A program made the position numbers and the translations under genes. 64,000 nucleotides of DNA. Source: CAJQLB01 sp041392065 (lineage in GTDB: Bacteria; Bacteroidota; Bacteroidia; Flavobacteriales; Flavobacteriaceae). Location of the stretch: contig JAWKMU010000004.1 of NCBI GenBank assembly GCA_041392065.1, positions 124,001 to 188,000 of the forward strand, given 5' to 3'. Positions 52,965 through 62,900 of the stretch are shown piece after piece; the first letter of the stretch is position 1; the number at the start of each line of letters is the position of its first letter. The notes under the pieces were generated by a model, which saw nothing but the letters and a program-made list of their open reading frames with translations, did not search any database and was not told the origin of the DNA.

Positions 52965-52972
52965 TATCTTTG
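52965..52972 (+). promoter_or_regulatory. prfC -7 element
   Basis: TATCTTTG matches TAnnTTTG exactly and is followed by GCATCCC, 23-30 bases before the prfC ATG. Confidence 0.65.
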
Positions 52973-52994
52973 CATCCCAATTGTAACAAGGAAT

Positions 52995-54584
52995 ATGAGT
53001 TTTTTAAAAGAGATAGAACGTAGACGAACTTTTGGTATCATTTCACATCCTGATGCTGGTAAAACCACCTTAACAGAAAAACTTTTATTATTTGGTGGAG
53101 CTATTCAGGAAGCTGGTGCTGTAAAAAGTAATAAAATTAAAAAAGGTGCTACAAGCGACTTCATGGAAATTGAGCGTCAGCGTGGAATCTCAGTTGCAAC
53201 TTCAGTTTTAGCATTTGAATATGATGGTATAAAAATTAATATTCTTGACACTCCTGGACATAAAGACTTTGCCGAAGACACCTTTAGAACACTAACTGCT
53301 GTGGATAGTGTTATTGTTGTTATTGATGTTGCCAAAGGTGTTGAGGAGCAAACTGAAAAACTTGTTGAAGTTTGCCGAATGCGAAATATTCCTATGATTG
53401 TGTTTATCAATAAGTTGGATAGAGAGGGAAAAGACGCTTTTGATCTTTTAGATGAAGTAGAACAAAAATTAGGATTAACAGTTACTCCTTTGAGCTTTCC
53501 AATAGGAATGGGTTATGATTTTAAAGGGATTTACAACCTTTGGGAAAAGAACATCAATCTTTTTAGTGGTGATAGTAGAAAAAATATAGAAGAAACCATT
53601 GAAATTTCTGATTTAACCTCAACTGAGCTTACAAAATTGGTAGGCGAAAAAGCTGCAAACCAGCTTCGAGAAGAAGTTGAACTCATTGAAGGTATTTACC
53701 CAAAATTTGATAAAACTGAATATTTAAATGGTGAATTACAACCTGTATTTTTCGGTTCAGCTTTAAATAATTTTGGTGTTCGTGAGTTGTTGGATTGTTT
53801 TGTTGAGATTGCTCCTAAACCAAGACCAAAACAAAGTGAAGAACGTTTGGTAAAACCTGATGAAAAAAAATTTACAGGTTTTGTGTTTAAAATTCATGCC
53901 AACATGGATCCAAATCATAGAGACAGGTTAGCATTTGTTAAAATAGTTTCTGGAACTTTTGAGCGCAATAAACCTTATCTTCATGTGAGGCAAAATAAGA
54001 ATATGAAATTCTCTAGTCCAAATGCTTTTTTTGCTGAGAAAAAAGAAATTGTAGATATTTCTTATCCTGGTGATATTGTTGGATTACATGATACTGGAAA
54101 CTTTAAAATTGGGGACACTTTAACCGAAGGTGAAGTTATAAATTACAAAGGCATTCCAAGCTTTTCACCAGAACATTTTAGATATATCAATAATGCAGAC
54201 CCTTTAAAAGCCAAACAGCTTTATAAAGGTATTGACCAATTAATGGACGAAGGTGTTGCACAGCTATTTACTTTAGAACTTAATGGAAGGAAAGTAATTG
54301 GTACAGTTGGAGCTCTGCAATATGAAGTTATTCAATACAGACTTGAACATGAATATGGTGCAAAATGTACTTATGAAAATCTAAATGTACACAAAGCATG
54401 TTGGGTTGAACCTACTGATAAAAACAATGAAGAATTTAAAGAGTTTTTGCGTGTAAAACAGCGTTTCTTAGCAAAGGACAAACAAAATCAGCTTGTATTT
54501 TTAGCAGATTCTTTGTTTTCGCTACAAATGACACAGCAAAAATATCCAAGTATTAAGTTCCATTTAACATCTGAATATAACTAG
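52995..54584 (+). CDS. prfC: Peptide chain release factor 3
   Basis: A 529-residue translational GTPase that recycles RF1/RF2. The G-domain shows SHPDAGKTTLTEKLL (G1), QRGISVATS (G2), DTPGHKDFAEDTFR (G3), FINKLDREG (G4) and a G5 region; RF3-specific ALQYEVIQYRLEHEYG and YPSIKFHLTSEYN follow in the C-terminal domains. Full length, single gene with its own promoter. Confidence 0.97.
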   Translation: MSFLKEIERRRTFGIISHPDAGKTTLTEKLLLFGGAIQEAGAVKSNKIKKGATSDFMEIERQRGISVATSVLAFEYDGIKINILDTPGHKDFAEDTFRTLTAVDSVIVVIDVAKGVEEQTEKLVEVCRMRNIPMIVFINKLDREGKDAFDLLDEVEQKLGLTVTPLSFPIGMGYDFKGIYNLWEKNINLFSGDSRKNIEETIEISDLTSTELTKLVGEKAANQLREEVELIEGIYPKFDKTEYLNGELQPVFFGSALNNFGVRELLDCFVEIAPKPRPKQSEERLVKPDEKKFTGFVFKIHANMDPNHRDRLAFVKIVSGTFERNKPYLHVRQNKNMKFSSPNAFFAEKKEIVDISYPGDIVGLHDTGNFKIGDTLTEGEVINYKGIPSFSPEHFRYINNADPLKAKQLYKGIDQLMDEGVAQLFTLELNGRKVIGTVGALQYEVIQYRLEHEYGAKCTYENLNVHKACWVEPTDKNNEEFKEFLRVKQRFLAKDKQNQLVFLADSLFSLQMTQQKYPSIKFHLTSEYN

Positions 54585-54758
54585 AAATCAGTACGTTATA
54601 TCGTATTTTCAATTAAAACAAAGATGTATTTCATCTAAAAAAGAAACAAAAATTTGTTTTTAATCGTAATTATTGTACATTTCAACGATGTTTTTAATAT
54701 TAAAAAACTTTGGTTTTTACATTTAAAATAGATTCATAACCCCAAACATGAACTACTT

Positions 54759-54995
54759 ATGGAAACTCAAGACAACATTTTCAGTAATGAAGATATTACT
54801 GTGACCTTTGAACCTTGCAAGTGCATTCATGCCGAAAAATGTGCTCAAGAATTATCTGAGGTATTTAGAACCTCAGTTATTCCATGGATTAACTTAGATG
54901 GTACTACAACCAAAAGGATTATTGAACAAATTAAAAGATGTCCTTCTGGCGCTTTACAATATTCGTTGAATACTGTTAAAAGAAAAGTAAGTTAA
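54759..54995 (+). CDS. YjdI-type divergent 4Fe-4S mono-cluster protein
   Basis: A 78-residue protein with the Fer4_19-like pattern: FEPCKCIHAEKCAQEL, then WINLDGTTTKRIIEQIKRCP and SGALQYSL. The Cys residues in CKC, EKC and RCPSG fit four cluster ligands. The family member YjdI in E. coli is small and of unknown function. The gene is 174 bases after prfC with its own terminator. Confidence 0.87.
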   Translation: METQDNIFSNEDITVTFEPCKCIHAEKCAQELSEVFRTSVIPWINLDGTTTKRIIEQIKRCPSGALQYSLNTVKRKVS

Positions 54996-55033
54996 AAAAA
55001 GCCCTTTGTAAAAAATTACAAAAGGCTTTTTTT
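54994..55033 (+). terminator. Terminator of the YjdI-like gene
   Basis: AAAAAGCCCTTTGTAA and TTACAAAAGGCTTTTT pair with a short bulge; T7 follows on the plus strand. Confidence 0.8.
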
Positions 55034-55043
55034 ATGTTTTATA

Positions 55044-55085
55044 CTTGTCTTGTTAGACCAAAATTTAGAGGTATTAGTGTTTTTC
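55044..55085 (-). repeat. Degenerate second copy of the DUF3467 3' end
   Basis: This stretch matches 55126-55167 with three substitutions in about 41 bases (counted by eye), 82 bases away in direct orientation. On the minus strand it reads the end of the DUF3467 gene after the true stop, without an own start codon. Confidence 0.75.
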
Positions 55086-55120
55086 TCATAAAAATATTAC
55101 GAAAAATCACCAAAAATAAA

Positions 55121-55438
55121 TTAAGCTTGTCCTGTTGGACCAAAATTTAGAGGTATTGGTGTTTTTTCGTAATCTTTAATTTCACCATGGGCAGCTTCAA
55201 AACGTTGTACATTATCACCTAAAGCTTTTACCAAACGCTTAGCATGTTGTGGTGTTAAAATAATACGCGACTTCACCTTACTCTTTGGAGTTCCAGGCAT
55301 TATGCTTACAAAATCTAACACAAACTCAGAAACGGAATGGTTGATTATTGCTAAATTAGAATAAGTACCTTCTGCTACTTTTTCGTCAAGTTCAATGTTT
55401 AATTGACCTTTTTTATTTTTGTTTTTTTCTTCTGACAT
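55121..55438 (-). CDS. DUF3467 protein
   Basis: A 105-residue cytoplasmic protein with charged start and a core LNIELDEKVAEGTYSNLAII, NHSVSEFVLDFVSIMPG, KSRIILTPQHAKRLVKALGD and NVQRFEAAHG. The family is conserved in Bacteroidota, usually close to rpoC, as here. The function is unknown. Its 3' end has been duplicated just downstream. Divergence from rpoC is small: both are on the minus strand with the rpoC terminator between. Confidence 0.88.
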   Translation of the reverse strand: MSEEKNKNKKGQLNIELDEKVAEGTYSNLAIINHSVSEFVLDFVSIMPGTPKSKVKSRIILTPQHAKRLVKALGDNVQRFEAAHGEIKDYEKTPIPLNFGPTGQA

Positions 55439-55507
55439 CTTTAATTTGTTTTCTCTTCCATAGTATTGGAAGTTTGATGGATGATAAACTAATATAACTA
55501 AAAATTA

Positions 55508-55543
55508 AAAAGCCTTCATACAAATTAATGTGTGAAGGCTTTT
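55508..55543 (-). terminator. rpoC operon terminator
   Basis: AAAAGCCTTCATAC and GTGTGAAGGCTTTT (one G-U) around 8 bases; T-rich on the minus strand, 38 bases after the rpoC stop. Confidence 0.8.
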
Positions 55544-55551
55544 ATTTTATG

Positions 55552-55574
55552 GATTCCTGCCTTCGCAGGAATGA
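55552..55574. repeat. Short GC-rich palindrome after rpoC
   Basis: ATTCCTGC-CTTC-GCAGGAAT is a perfect 8-bp stem with a CTTC loop, between the rpoC stop and its terminator. It resembles widespread REP-like units of the ATTCCTGC type. Confidence 0.6.
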
Positions 55575-55580
55575 AAAAAT

Positions 55581-58500
55581 CTAATTGTAATTCAATTCTT
55601 GTTTAGCTTGCATCATTTCGTCAAACTCCTCTTTAGAACCAACAATAATATTATCATATCGTCTTAAACCTGTTCCAGCAGGAATTTTATGACCAACGAT
55701 AACGTTTTCTTTCAAGCCTTCTAAATCATCTATTTTACCATTTACAGCAGCCTCATTTAAAACCTTAGTGGTTTCTTGGAATGATGCAGCAGAGATAAAT
55801 GATTTGGTTTGAAGTGACGCTCTCGTAATACCTTGAAGAATTGGTGTAGCTGTAGCAGGATTTGCATCACGTGCAACAACTAACTTTTTATCTTCACGAC
55901 GTAAAATTGAATTCTCATCTCTTAACTCTCTAGGTGTTACAATTTGTCCAGCTTTTAAGTTCTCAGAATCTCCAGCGTCTTCAACAACTTTCTTTCCAAA
56001 AATCTCATCGTTTTCTTCAATAAAATCATCTTTATGCACCAATTGATCTTCTAAGAAAATGGTATCACCAGAATCTTGTATTTGAACCTTACGCATCATT
56101 TGTCTTACAACAACCTCAAAATGCTTATCGTTAATTTTTACACCTTGCAAACGATATACTTCTTGTACTTCATTTACCAAATATTGTTGTACTGCAGATG
56201 GTCCTTTGATGTTTAAAATATCATCAGGAGTGATTGATCCATCAGACAATGGCATACCTGCTTTAATAAAGTCATTTTCCTGTACAAGGATTTGATTTGA
56301 TAGCTTTACCAAATATTTTTTTACTTCGCCCAACTTAGACTCAACAACAATTTCTCGGTTACCACGTTTAATCTTACCAAATGAAACCACACCATCAATT
56401 TCACTTACAACAGCTGGATTTGAAGGGTTACGAGCTTCGAACAATTCTGTAACACGTGGAAGACCTCCTGTGATATCTCCAGTTTTAGCCGATTTACGAG
56501 GTATTTTAACTAAGATTTTTCCAATGTCAATTTTCTCACCATCGTCAATCATTAAGTGTGCTCCGACCGGAAGGTTATATGAACGAATTATTTCTCCTTT
56601 ACCATCTTCAATGTGTAAAGTTGGAATAAGCTTTTTATTTCTTGATTCAGAAATTACTTTTTCTTGAAAACCTGTTTGCTCATCAATTTCAACTTGATAG
56701 GTAATACCTTGTTCGATATTCTCATAACGAACCTTACCAGCAAATTCTGAAATAATTACACCATTATATGGATCCCATTGGCAAACTAAATCGCCTGCTT
56801 TTAATTTAGAACCATTTTTTATGTATAGTGCAGAACCATAAGGTATGTTATTTGTACTTAACGCAATACCTGTTTTTTCATCAATAAGTTTAAGCTCAGA
56901 AGTTCGTGAAATAACAATATCTATGTCATTACCTTCTGCATCTTTACTTTTAACAGTTTTTAGGTCTTCTATTTCTGCAATACCATCAAATTTCACAATT
57001 AATTTGTTTTCTTCAGAAATGTTACCAGCAATACCACCTACGTGGAATGTACGAAGTGTTAACTGTGTACCTGGTTCACCAATTGATTGTGCAGCAACTA
57101 CACCAACAGCCTCACCACGTTGTACCATTTTGCCAGTGGCCAAGTTTCGACCATAACACTTTGCGCAAATTCCTTGTTTTGCCTCACAGGTTAATGCCGA
57201 ACGCACTTCAATTGACTCAATCGGAGAAGCTTCTATTTTCTTAGCCACATCTTCATGTATATGCTGACCAGATGCTACTAAAAGTTCGTCTGTTAATGGG
57301 TTATAAACGTCATACAATGATGTTCTACCAACAATTCTCTCTTCTAAAGTTTCTACTACTTCTTCATTTTTCTTTAATGCTTCAACAGTAATTCCTCTTA
57401 ATGTACCACAATCTTCAGAATTGACAATTACATCTTGAGAAACATCAACTAAACGACGAGTTAGGTATCCAGCATCTGCTGTTTTAAGTGCTGTATCTGC
57501 AAGACCCTTACGAGCTCCGTGAGTTGATATAAAATACTCTAAAATTGAAAGTCCTTCTTTAAAGTTTGAAAGAATTGGGTTTTCAATAATTTCCCCTCCT
57601 CCAGCATTAGATTTCTTAGGTTTTGCCATCAAACCACGCATTCCAGTAAGCTGACGAATCTGCTCTTTAGATCCACGTGCTCCAGAATCAAGCATCATAT
57701 ACACAGAGTTAAAACCTTGTTGATCTTCACGAATACGTTTCATAGAAAGCTCTGTTAACTCAGCATTTGTTGAAGTCCAGATATCAATAACTTGGTTATA
57801 ACGTTCATTATTAGTTATAAGTCCCATGTTATAGTTTGCCATAATACCATCAACCTGCTTGTTTGCAGAATCAATCATGTCATGTTTTTCTGGTGGAATA
57901 ATAATATCACCTAAACTGAATGACAATCCACCTTGGAATGCAAATTTATATCCTAAAGTTTTAATCTCGTCAAGGAATTCTGCTGTTTCAGGTACGCTTG
58001 TCACTTTTAAGATATCATGAATAATATCTCTTAATGATTTTTTTGTTAGTACCTGATTGATATATCCAGCTGCTTGAGGTACTTTTTCATTAAATAGTAC
58101 TCTACCAACAGTTGTTTCAATTAATTTTGGAGCAAGTTTCCCTTGGTCATTAAAATCTATTACTCTTACTTTAATTGAAGCGTTTAACTCTACTTTTTTC
58201 TCATTGTAAGCAATGGTTACTTCTTCTGGAGAATAGAACGTTAAGCCTTCTCCAATAACTTTATAATCAGGAGTAGACTTACGCAGCTTGGTCATGTAAT
58301 AAAGACCAAGTACCATATCTTGTGAAGGTACAGTAACTGGAGAACCGTTTGCTGGGTTTAAAATATTATGAGAAGCTAACATTAATAATTGAGCTTCTAA
58401 AATAGCTTCAGGACCTAATGGTAAATGCACAGCCATCTGGTCACCATCAAAATCGGCATTAAATGCAGTACAAACTAAAGGATGTAACTGGATTGCTTTC

Positions 58501-59882
58501 CCTTCAATTAATTTTGGCTGGAAAGCTTGAATACCAAGTCTGTGAAGCGTAGGAGCACGGTTTAAAAGCACTGGGTGTCCTTTCAAAACATTCTCTAAAA
58601 TATCCCAAACTACAGGTTCTTTTTTATCTATAATTTTCTTTGCAGATTTTACAGTTTTTACAATACCTCTTTCTATTAACTTTCTAATTACAAAAGGTTT
58701 GTAAAGTTCTGCTGCCATGTTTTTTGGCAATCCGCATTCGTATAATTTTAATTCTGGTCCAACAACAATTACTGAACGTGCTGAATAATCTACACGTTTA
58801 CCAAGTAAATTTTGACGGAAACGACCTTGCTTACCTTTTAATGAATCTGACAAAGATTTTAAAGGTCTGTTAGAATCAGTCTTTACAGCTGATGATTTTC
58901 GTGTGTTGTCAAATAACGAATCTACCGATTCTTGCAACATACGCTTTTCATTACGTAAAATTACTTCAGGAGCTTTTATCTCAACCAATCTTTTTAGACG
59001 GTTGTTACGAATGATAACACGACGATATAAATCATTTAAATCTGATGTAGCAAAACGACCACCATCAAGTGGTACTAAAGGACGTAATTCTGGTGGAATC
59101 ACTGGAATTACTTTCAGAATCATCCATTCAGGTAAATTTTCTCTATTTTCGTTTGCTTCTCTAAAAGCTTCAACAACTTGTAAGCGCTTTAAAGCTTCTG
59201 TTTTACGCTGCTTAGAAGTTTCAGAATTTGCTTTATGGCGAAGTTCGAAAGAAAGCTCATTTAAGTTGATTCTTGAAAGTAACTCTATTAGGCATTCTGC
59301 TCCCATTTTGGCAATGAACTTTTCAGGATCATTATCATCTAAATATTGATTTTCTTTTGGAAGTGTTTCAAGAATATTCAAGTATTCCTCTTCGGTCAAG
59401 AAATCCATTTTTTGAAGCTCTTCGCCATCTGGATTTTTTGCATTTCCAGGTTGAATTACAACATAGCGCTCATAATAGATAATCATATCCAGCTTCTTAG
59501 AAGGTAGTCCTAATAAGTAGCCTATTTTGTTTGGTAACGAACGGAAATACCAAATATGTGCGATAGGCACCACTAAGTTTATGTGGCCTACACGATCACG
59601 ACGTACTTTTTTCTCAGTTACTTCTACACCACATCTATCACAAACAATACCTTTATATCTGATACGTTTGTATTTTCCACAAGCACATTCGTAGTCTTTT
59701 ACTGGACCAAAAATACGCTCACAAAACAAACCATCACGTTCAGGTTTATGAGTTCTATAATTAATAGTTTCAGGTTTTAAGACTTCTCCATGAGATGTAG
59801 CCAAAATTGACTCAGGAGATGCTAAACCTATTGAGATTTTATTGAATCTCTGTACTGTATTTTTATCTTGTTTTCTTGCCAT
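55581..59882 (-). CDS. rpoC: DNA-directed RNA polymerase subunit beta'
   Basis: A 1433-residue catalytic subunit. The N-terminal zinc site is YECACGKYKRIRYKGIVCDR followed by CGVEV; the Mg-binding loop is NADFDGDQMAVH. The second zinc site is SALTCEAKQGICAKCYGRN, and the trigger loop region contains TLRTFHVGGIAG. The length matches Bacteroidota RpoC with its lineage insertions. It is separated from rpoB by 81 bases holding a 12-bp inverted repeat. Confidence 0.98.
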   Translation of the reverse strand: MARKQDKNTVQRFNKISIGLASPESILATSHGEVLKPETINYRTHKPERDGLFCERIFGPVKDYECACGKYKRIRYKGIVCDRCGVEVTEKKVRRDRVGHINLVVPIAHIWYFRSLPNKIGYLLGLPSKKLDMIIYYERYVVIQPGNAKNPDGEELQKMDFLTEEEYLNILETLPKENQYLDDNDPEKFIAKMGAECLIELLSRINLNELSFELRHKANSETSKQRKTEALKRLQVVEAFREANENRENLPEWMILKVIPVIPPELRPLVPLDGGRFATSDLNDLYRRVIIRNNRLKRLVEIKAPEVILRNEKRMLQESVDSLFDNTRKSSAVKTDSNRPLKSLSDSLKGKQGRFRQNLLGKRVDYSARSVIVVGPELKLYECGLPKNMAAELYKPFVIRKLIERGIVKTVKSAKKIIDKKEPVVWDILENVLKGHPVLLNRAPTLHRLGIQAFQPKLIEGKAIQLHPLVCTAFNADFDGDQMAVHLPLGPEAILEAQLLMLASHNILNPANGSPVTVPSQDMVLGLYYMTKLRKSTPDYKVIGEGLTFYSPEEVTIAYNEKKVELNASIKVRVIDFNDQGKLAPKLIETTVGRVLFNEKVPQAAGYINQVLTKKSLRDIIHDILKVTSVPETAEFLDEIKTLGYKFAFQGGLSFSLGDIIIPPEKHDMIDSANKQVDGIMANYNMGLITNNERYNQVIDIWTSTNAELTELSMKRIREDQQGFNSVYMMLDSGARGSKEQIRQLTGMRGLMAKPKKSNAGGGEIIENPILSNFKEGLSILEYFISTHGARKGLADTALKTADAGYLTRRLVDVSQDVIVNSEDCGTLRGITVEALKKNEEVVETLEERIVGRTSLYDVYNPLTDELLVASGQHIHEDVAKKIEASPIESIEVRSALTCEAKQGICAKCYGRNLATGKMVQRGEAVGVVAAQSIGEPGTQLTLRTFHVGGIAGNISEENKLIVKFDGIAEIEDLKTVKSKDAEGNDIDIVISRTSELKLIDEKTGIALSTNNIPYGSALYIKNGSKLKAGDLVCQWDPYNGVIISEFAGKVRYENIEQGITYQVEIDEQTGFQEKVISESRNKKLIPTLHIEDGKGEIIRSYNLPVGAHLMIDDGEKIDIGKILVKIPRKSAKTGDITGGLPRVTELFEARNPSNPAVVSEIDGVVSFGKIKRGNREIVVESKLGEVKKYLVKLSNQILVQENDFIKAGMPLSDGSITPDDILNIKGPSAVQQYLVNEVQEVYRLQGVKINDKHFEVVVRQMMRKVQIQDSGDTIFLEDQLVHKDDFIEENDEIFGKKVVEDAGDSENLKAGQIVTPRELRDENSILRREDKKLVVARDANPATATPILQGITRASLQTKSFISAASFQETTKVLNEAAVNGKIDDLEGLKENVIVGHKIPAGTGLRRYDNIIVGSKEEFDEMMQAKQELNYN

Positions 59883-59901
59883 GTTTTTTAGTATTCAGTC
59901 C

Positions 59902-59952
59902 CAGTCTCAGTATTCAGTTAAATTTTATATTACTAACCTCATACTGAGACTG
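59902..59952. repeat. 12-bp perfect inverted repeat in the rpoB-rpoC spacer
   Basis: CAGTCTCAGTAT at 59902-59913 and ATACTGAGACTG at 59941-59952 are exact reverse complements, 27 bases apart. Related words (AGTATTCAGT) flank them. The spacer lies within a transcript expected to continue into rpoC. Confidence 0.75.
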
Positions 59953-59963
59953 TATACTTAAAT

Positions 59964-62900
59964 TTATTCTTCTAATCTAATGTCTAATCCAAGACCTTTC
60001 AATTCGTGCATTAATACATTGAAAGATTCTGGTAGTCCAGGTTCTGGCATTGGTTCGCCTTTTACAATTGCTTCGTAAGTTTTAGCTCTACCAATTACGT
60101 CATCAGATTTTACAGTTAAAATCTCACGAAGTGTGCTCGATGCACCATAAGCTTCAAGTGCCCAAACTTCCATCTCACCAAAACGTTGTCCTCCAAATTG
60201 TGCTTTACCACCAAGAGGTTGTTGAGTGATTAATGAGTAAGGACCAATAGAACGAGCGTGCATTTTATCATCAACCATGTGGCCTAACTTAAGCATATAA
60301 ATAACACCTACTGTGGCTGGTTGGTCAAAACGGTCTCCAGTACCTCCATCATATAAATAGGTGTGACCATATCTTGGAATTCCAGCTTCGTCAGTTAGTG
60401 CATTGATTTGATCAATATTTGCACCATCAAAAATTGGAGTAGCGTACTTTTGATCTAATTTTTGACCAGCCCAACCAAGAACTGTTTCATAAATTTGACC
60501 AATGTTCATACGCGAAGGTACACCAAGTGGATTCAATACAATATCAACTGGTGTTCCATCTTCTAAGAAAGGCATATCTTCTTGACGAACAATACGTGCA
60601 ACAATACCTTTGTTACCATGACGTCCTGCCATTTTATCTCCAACTTTAAGCTTACGCTTTTTAGCGATGTAAACCTTTGCTAATTTAATGATACCTGCTG
60701 GTAATTCATCTCCTACAGAAATTGTAAACTTCTCTCTACGCAAAGACCCTTGAAGGTCGTTCTCCTTAATTTTGTAGTTATGTATTAAGTCTGCAACTAA
60801 TTTATTGGTATGGTCATCAGTTGTCCACTTCGCAGCAACTAAATGAGCGTAATCTTCAACAGCATTTAACATTTTTAAGGTAAATTTCTTTCCTTTTGGA
60901 AATACTTCCTCACCTAAGTCGTTATGAATACCTTGAGATGTTTTACCACCAACTATTGCAAATAATTTTTCGACAAGGACGTCTTTTAGAGCATCAAATT
61001 TTTTGTCGTAGATATCTTCTAATTGAGTAATATCTTCTTTATCTTTAGCTCTCTTGCGCTTGTCTTTTATTGCTCTCGAGAATAGCTTTTTGTCTATTAC
61101 AACACCATGTAATGAAGGTGAAGCTTTTAAAGACGCATCTTTTACATCACCAGCTTTATCTCCAAATATAGCACGTAATAACTTCTCTTCAGGAGTTGGG
61201 TCAGATTCTCCTTTTGGTGTAATTTTCCCAATAAGAATATCTCCAGGCTTTATCTCTGCACCAATACGAATCATACCGTTTTCATCAAGGTCTTTAGTAG
61301 CTTCTTCTGAAACGTTAGGTATGTCGTTAGTTAACTCTTCATTTCCTAATTTAGTGTCACGAACTTCTAATGAGTATTCATCTATGTGAATTGATGTAAA
61401 AATATCATCGCGTACCACTTTCTCAGAAATTACGATAGCATCCTCAAAGTTGTACCCTTTCCAAGGCATAAATGCAACTTTCATGTTTCTACCTAATGCC
61501 AATTCGCCATTTTGAGTTGCATACCCTTCACATAAAACTTGACCTTTAGTAACCTTGTCACCTTTTCTAACGATGGCTTTAAGGTTAACAGAAGTTCCTT
61601 GGTTTGTTTTTCTGAATTTAGTAAGTGGATATGTTTTTGTGTCAGAGTCAAAACTCACTAAAGCTTGATCTTCTGTTCTATCGTATTTTATTACAATTTC
61701 GTTAGCATCAACGTATTCTACTACACCTTCTCCTTCAGCGTTTACCAATACTCTAGAATCTGTTGCAACTTGACGTTCTAATCCAGTACCAACGATTGGA
61801 GATTCTGGTAATAATAAAGGAACTGCTTGACGCATCATGTTTGATCCCATTAACGCACGGTTTGCATCATCGTGCTCTAAGAAAGGAATTAACGATGCAG
61901 AAATAGAAGCAATTTGGTTTGGAGCTACATCTGTATAATGTACATGTTCAGGTTCAATTACTGGGAAGTCGCCTTCCATTCTTGCAATTACTTTGTCATG
62001 AACAATTTTCCCTATGTCATCTACATTTACTGTTGCTTGAGCGATTAACTTTTCTTCTTCTTCTTCAGCACTCAAATAAACTGGTGCACCTTTAATATCT
62101 ACAACACCTTCCTTAACAGCTCGATAAGGTGTTTCTATGAATCCCATAGAATTAACTTTAGCGTAAACTGCCAATGAAGATATAAGTCCAATATTTGGAC
62201 CTTCAGGTGTTTCAATTGGACACAAACGTCCGTAATGTGTATAGTGAACGTCACGAACTTCGAAACCTGCTCTTTCTCTTGACAAACCTCCAGGCCCTAA
62301 AGCAGACAAACGACGTTTGTGTGTAATCTCTGCCAATGGATTGGTTTGATCCATAAACTGAGACAGCTGGTTAGTACCAAAGAATGAATTAATTACAGAC
62401 GATAAAGTCTTAGCATTAATCAAATCAATTGGTGTAAACACTTCATTATCACGAACGTTCATACGCTCACGAATGGTACGTGCCATACGAGCTAAACCAA
62501 CACCAAATTGTTGAGATAATTGCTCACCTACTGTACGTACACGACGGTTTGACAAGTGATCAATATCATCAATCTCTGCTTTTGAGTTAATAAGCTCTAT
62601 CAAATATTTTACAATGGTAATGATATCTTCTTTGGTAAGCACTTGTTTGTCCATACCAATATCAAGACCTAATTTTATGTTCATTCTGTAACGTCCAACT
62701 TCACCTAAAGAGTAACGTTGGTCTGAGAAGAACAGTTTATCAATAATTCCACGCGCTGTTTCTTCATCAGGTGGTTCAGCATTACGTAATTGACGATAAA
62801 TATGTTCAACAGCTTCTTTTTCAGAGTTTGTTGGGTCTTTTTGAAGCGTGTTGTGTATAATTGCATAATCTCCTTGCTGAGCGCTTTCTTTGTGCAAAAG

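Noticed and set aside
58903..59349. Plus-strand open frame of 148 codons inside rpoC
   Set aside because: Antisense to conserved RpoC; no promoter, ribosome site or recognisable domain.
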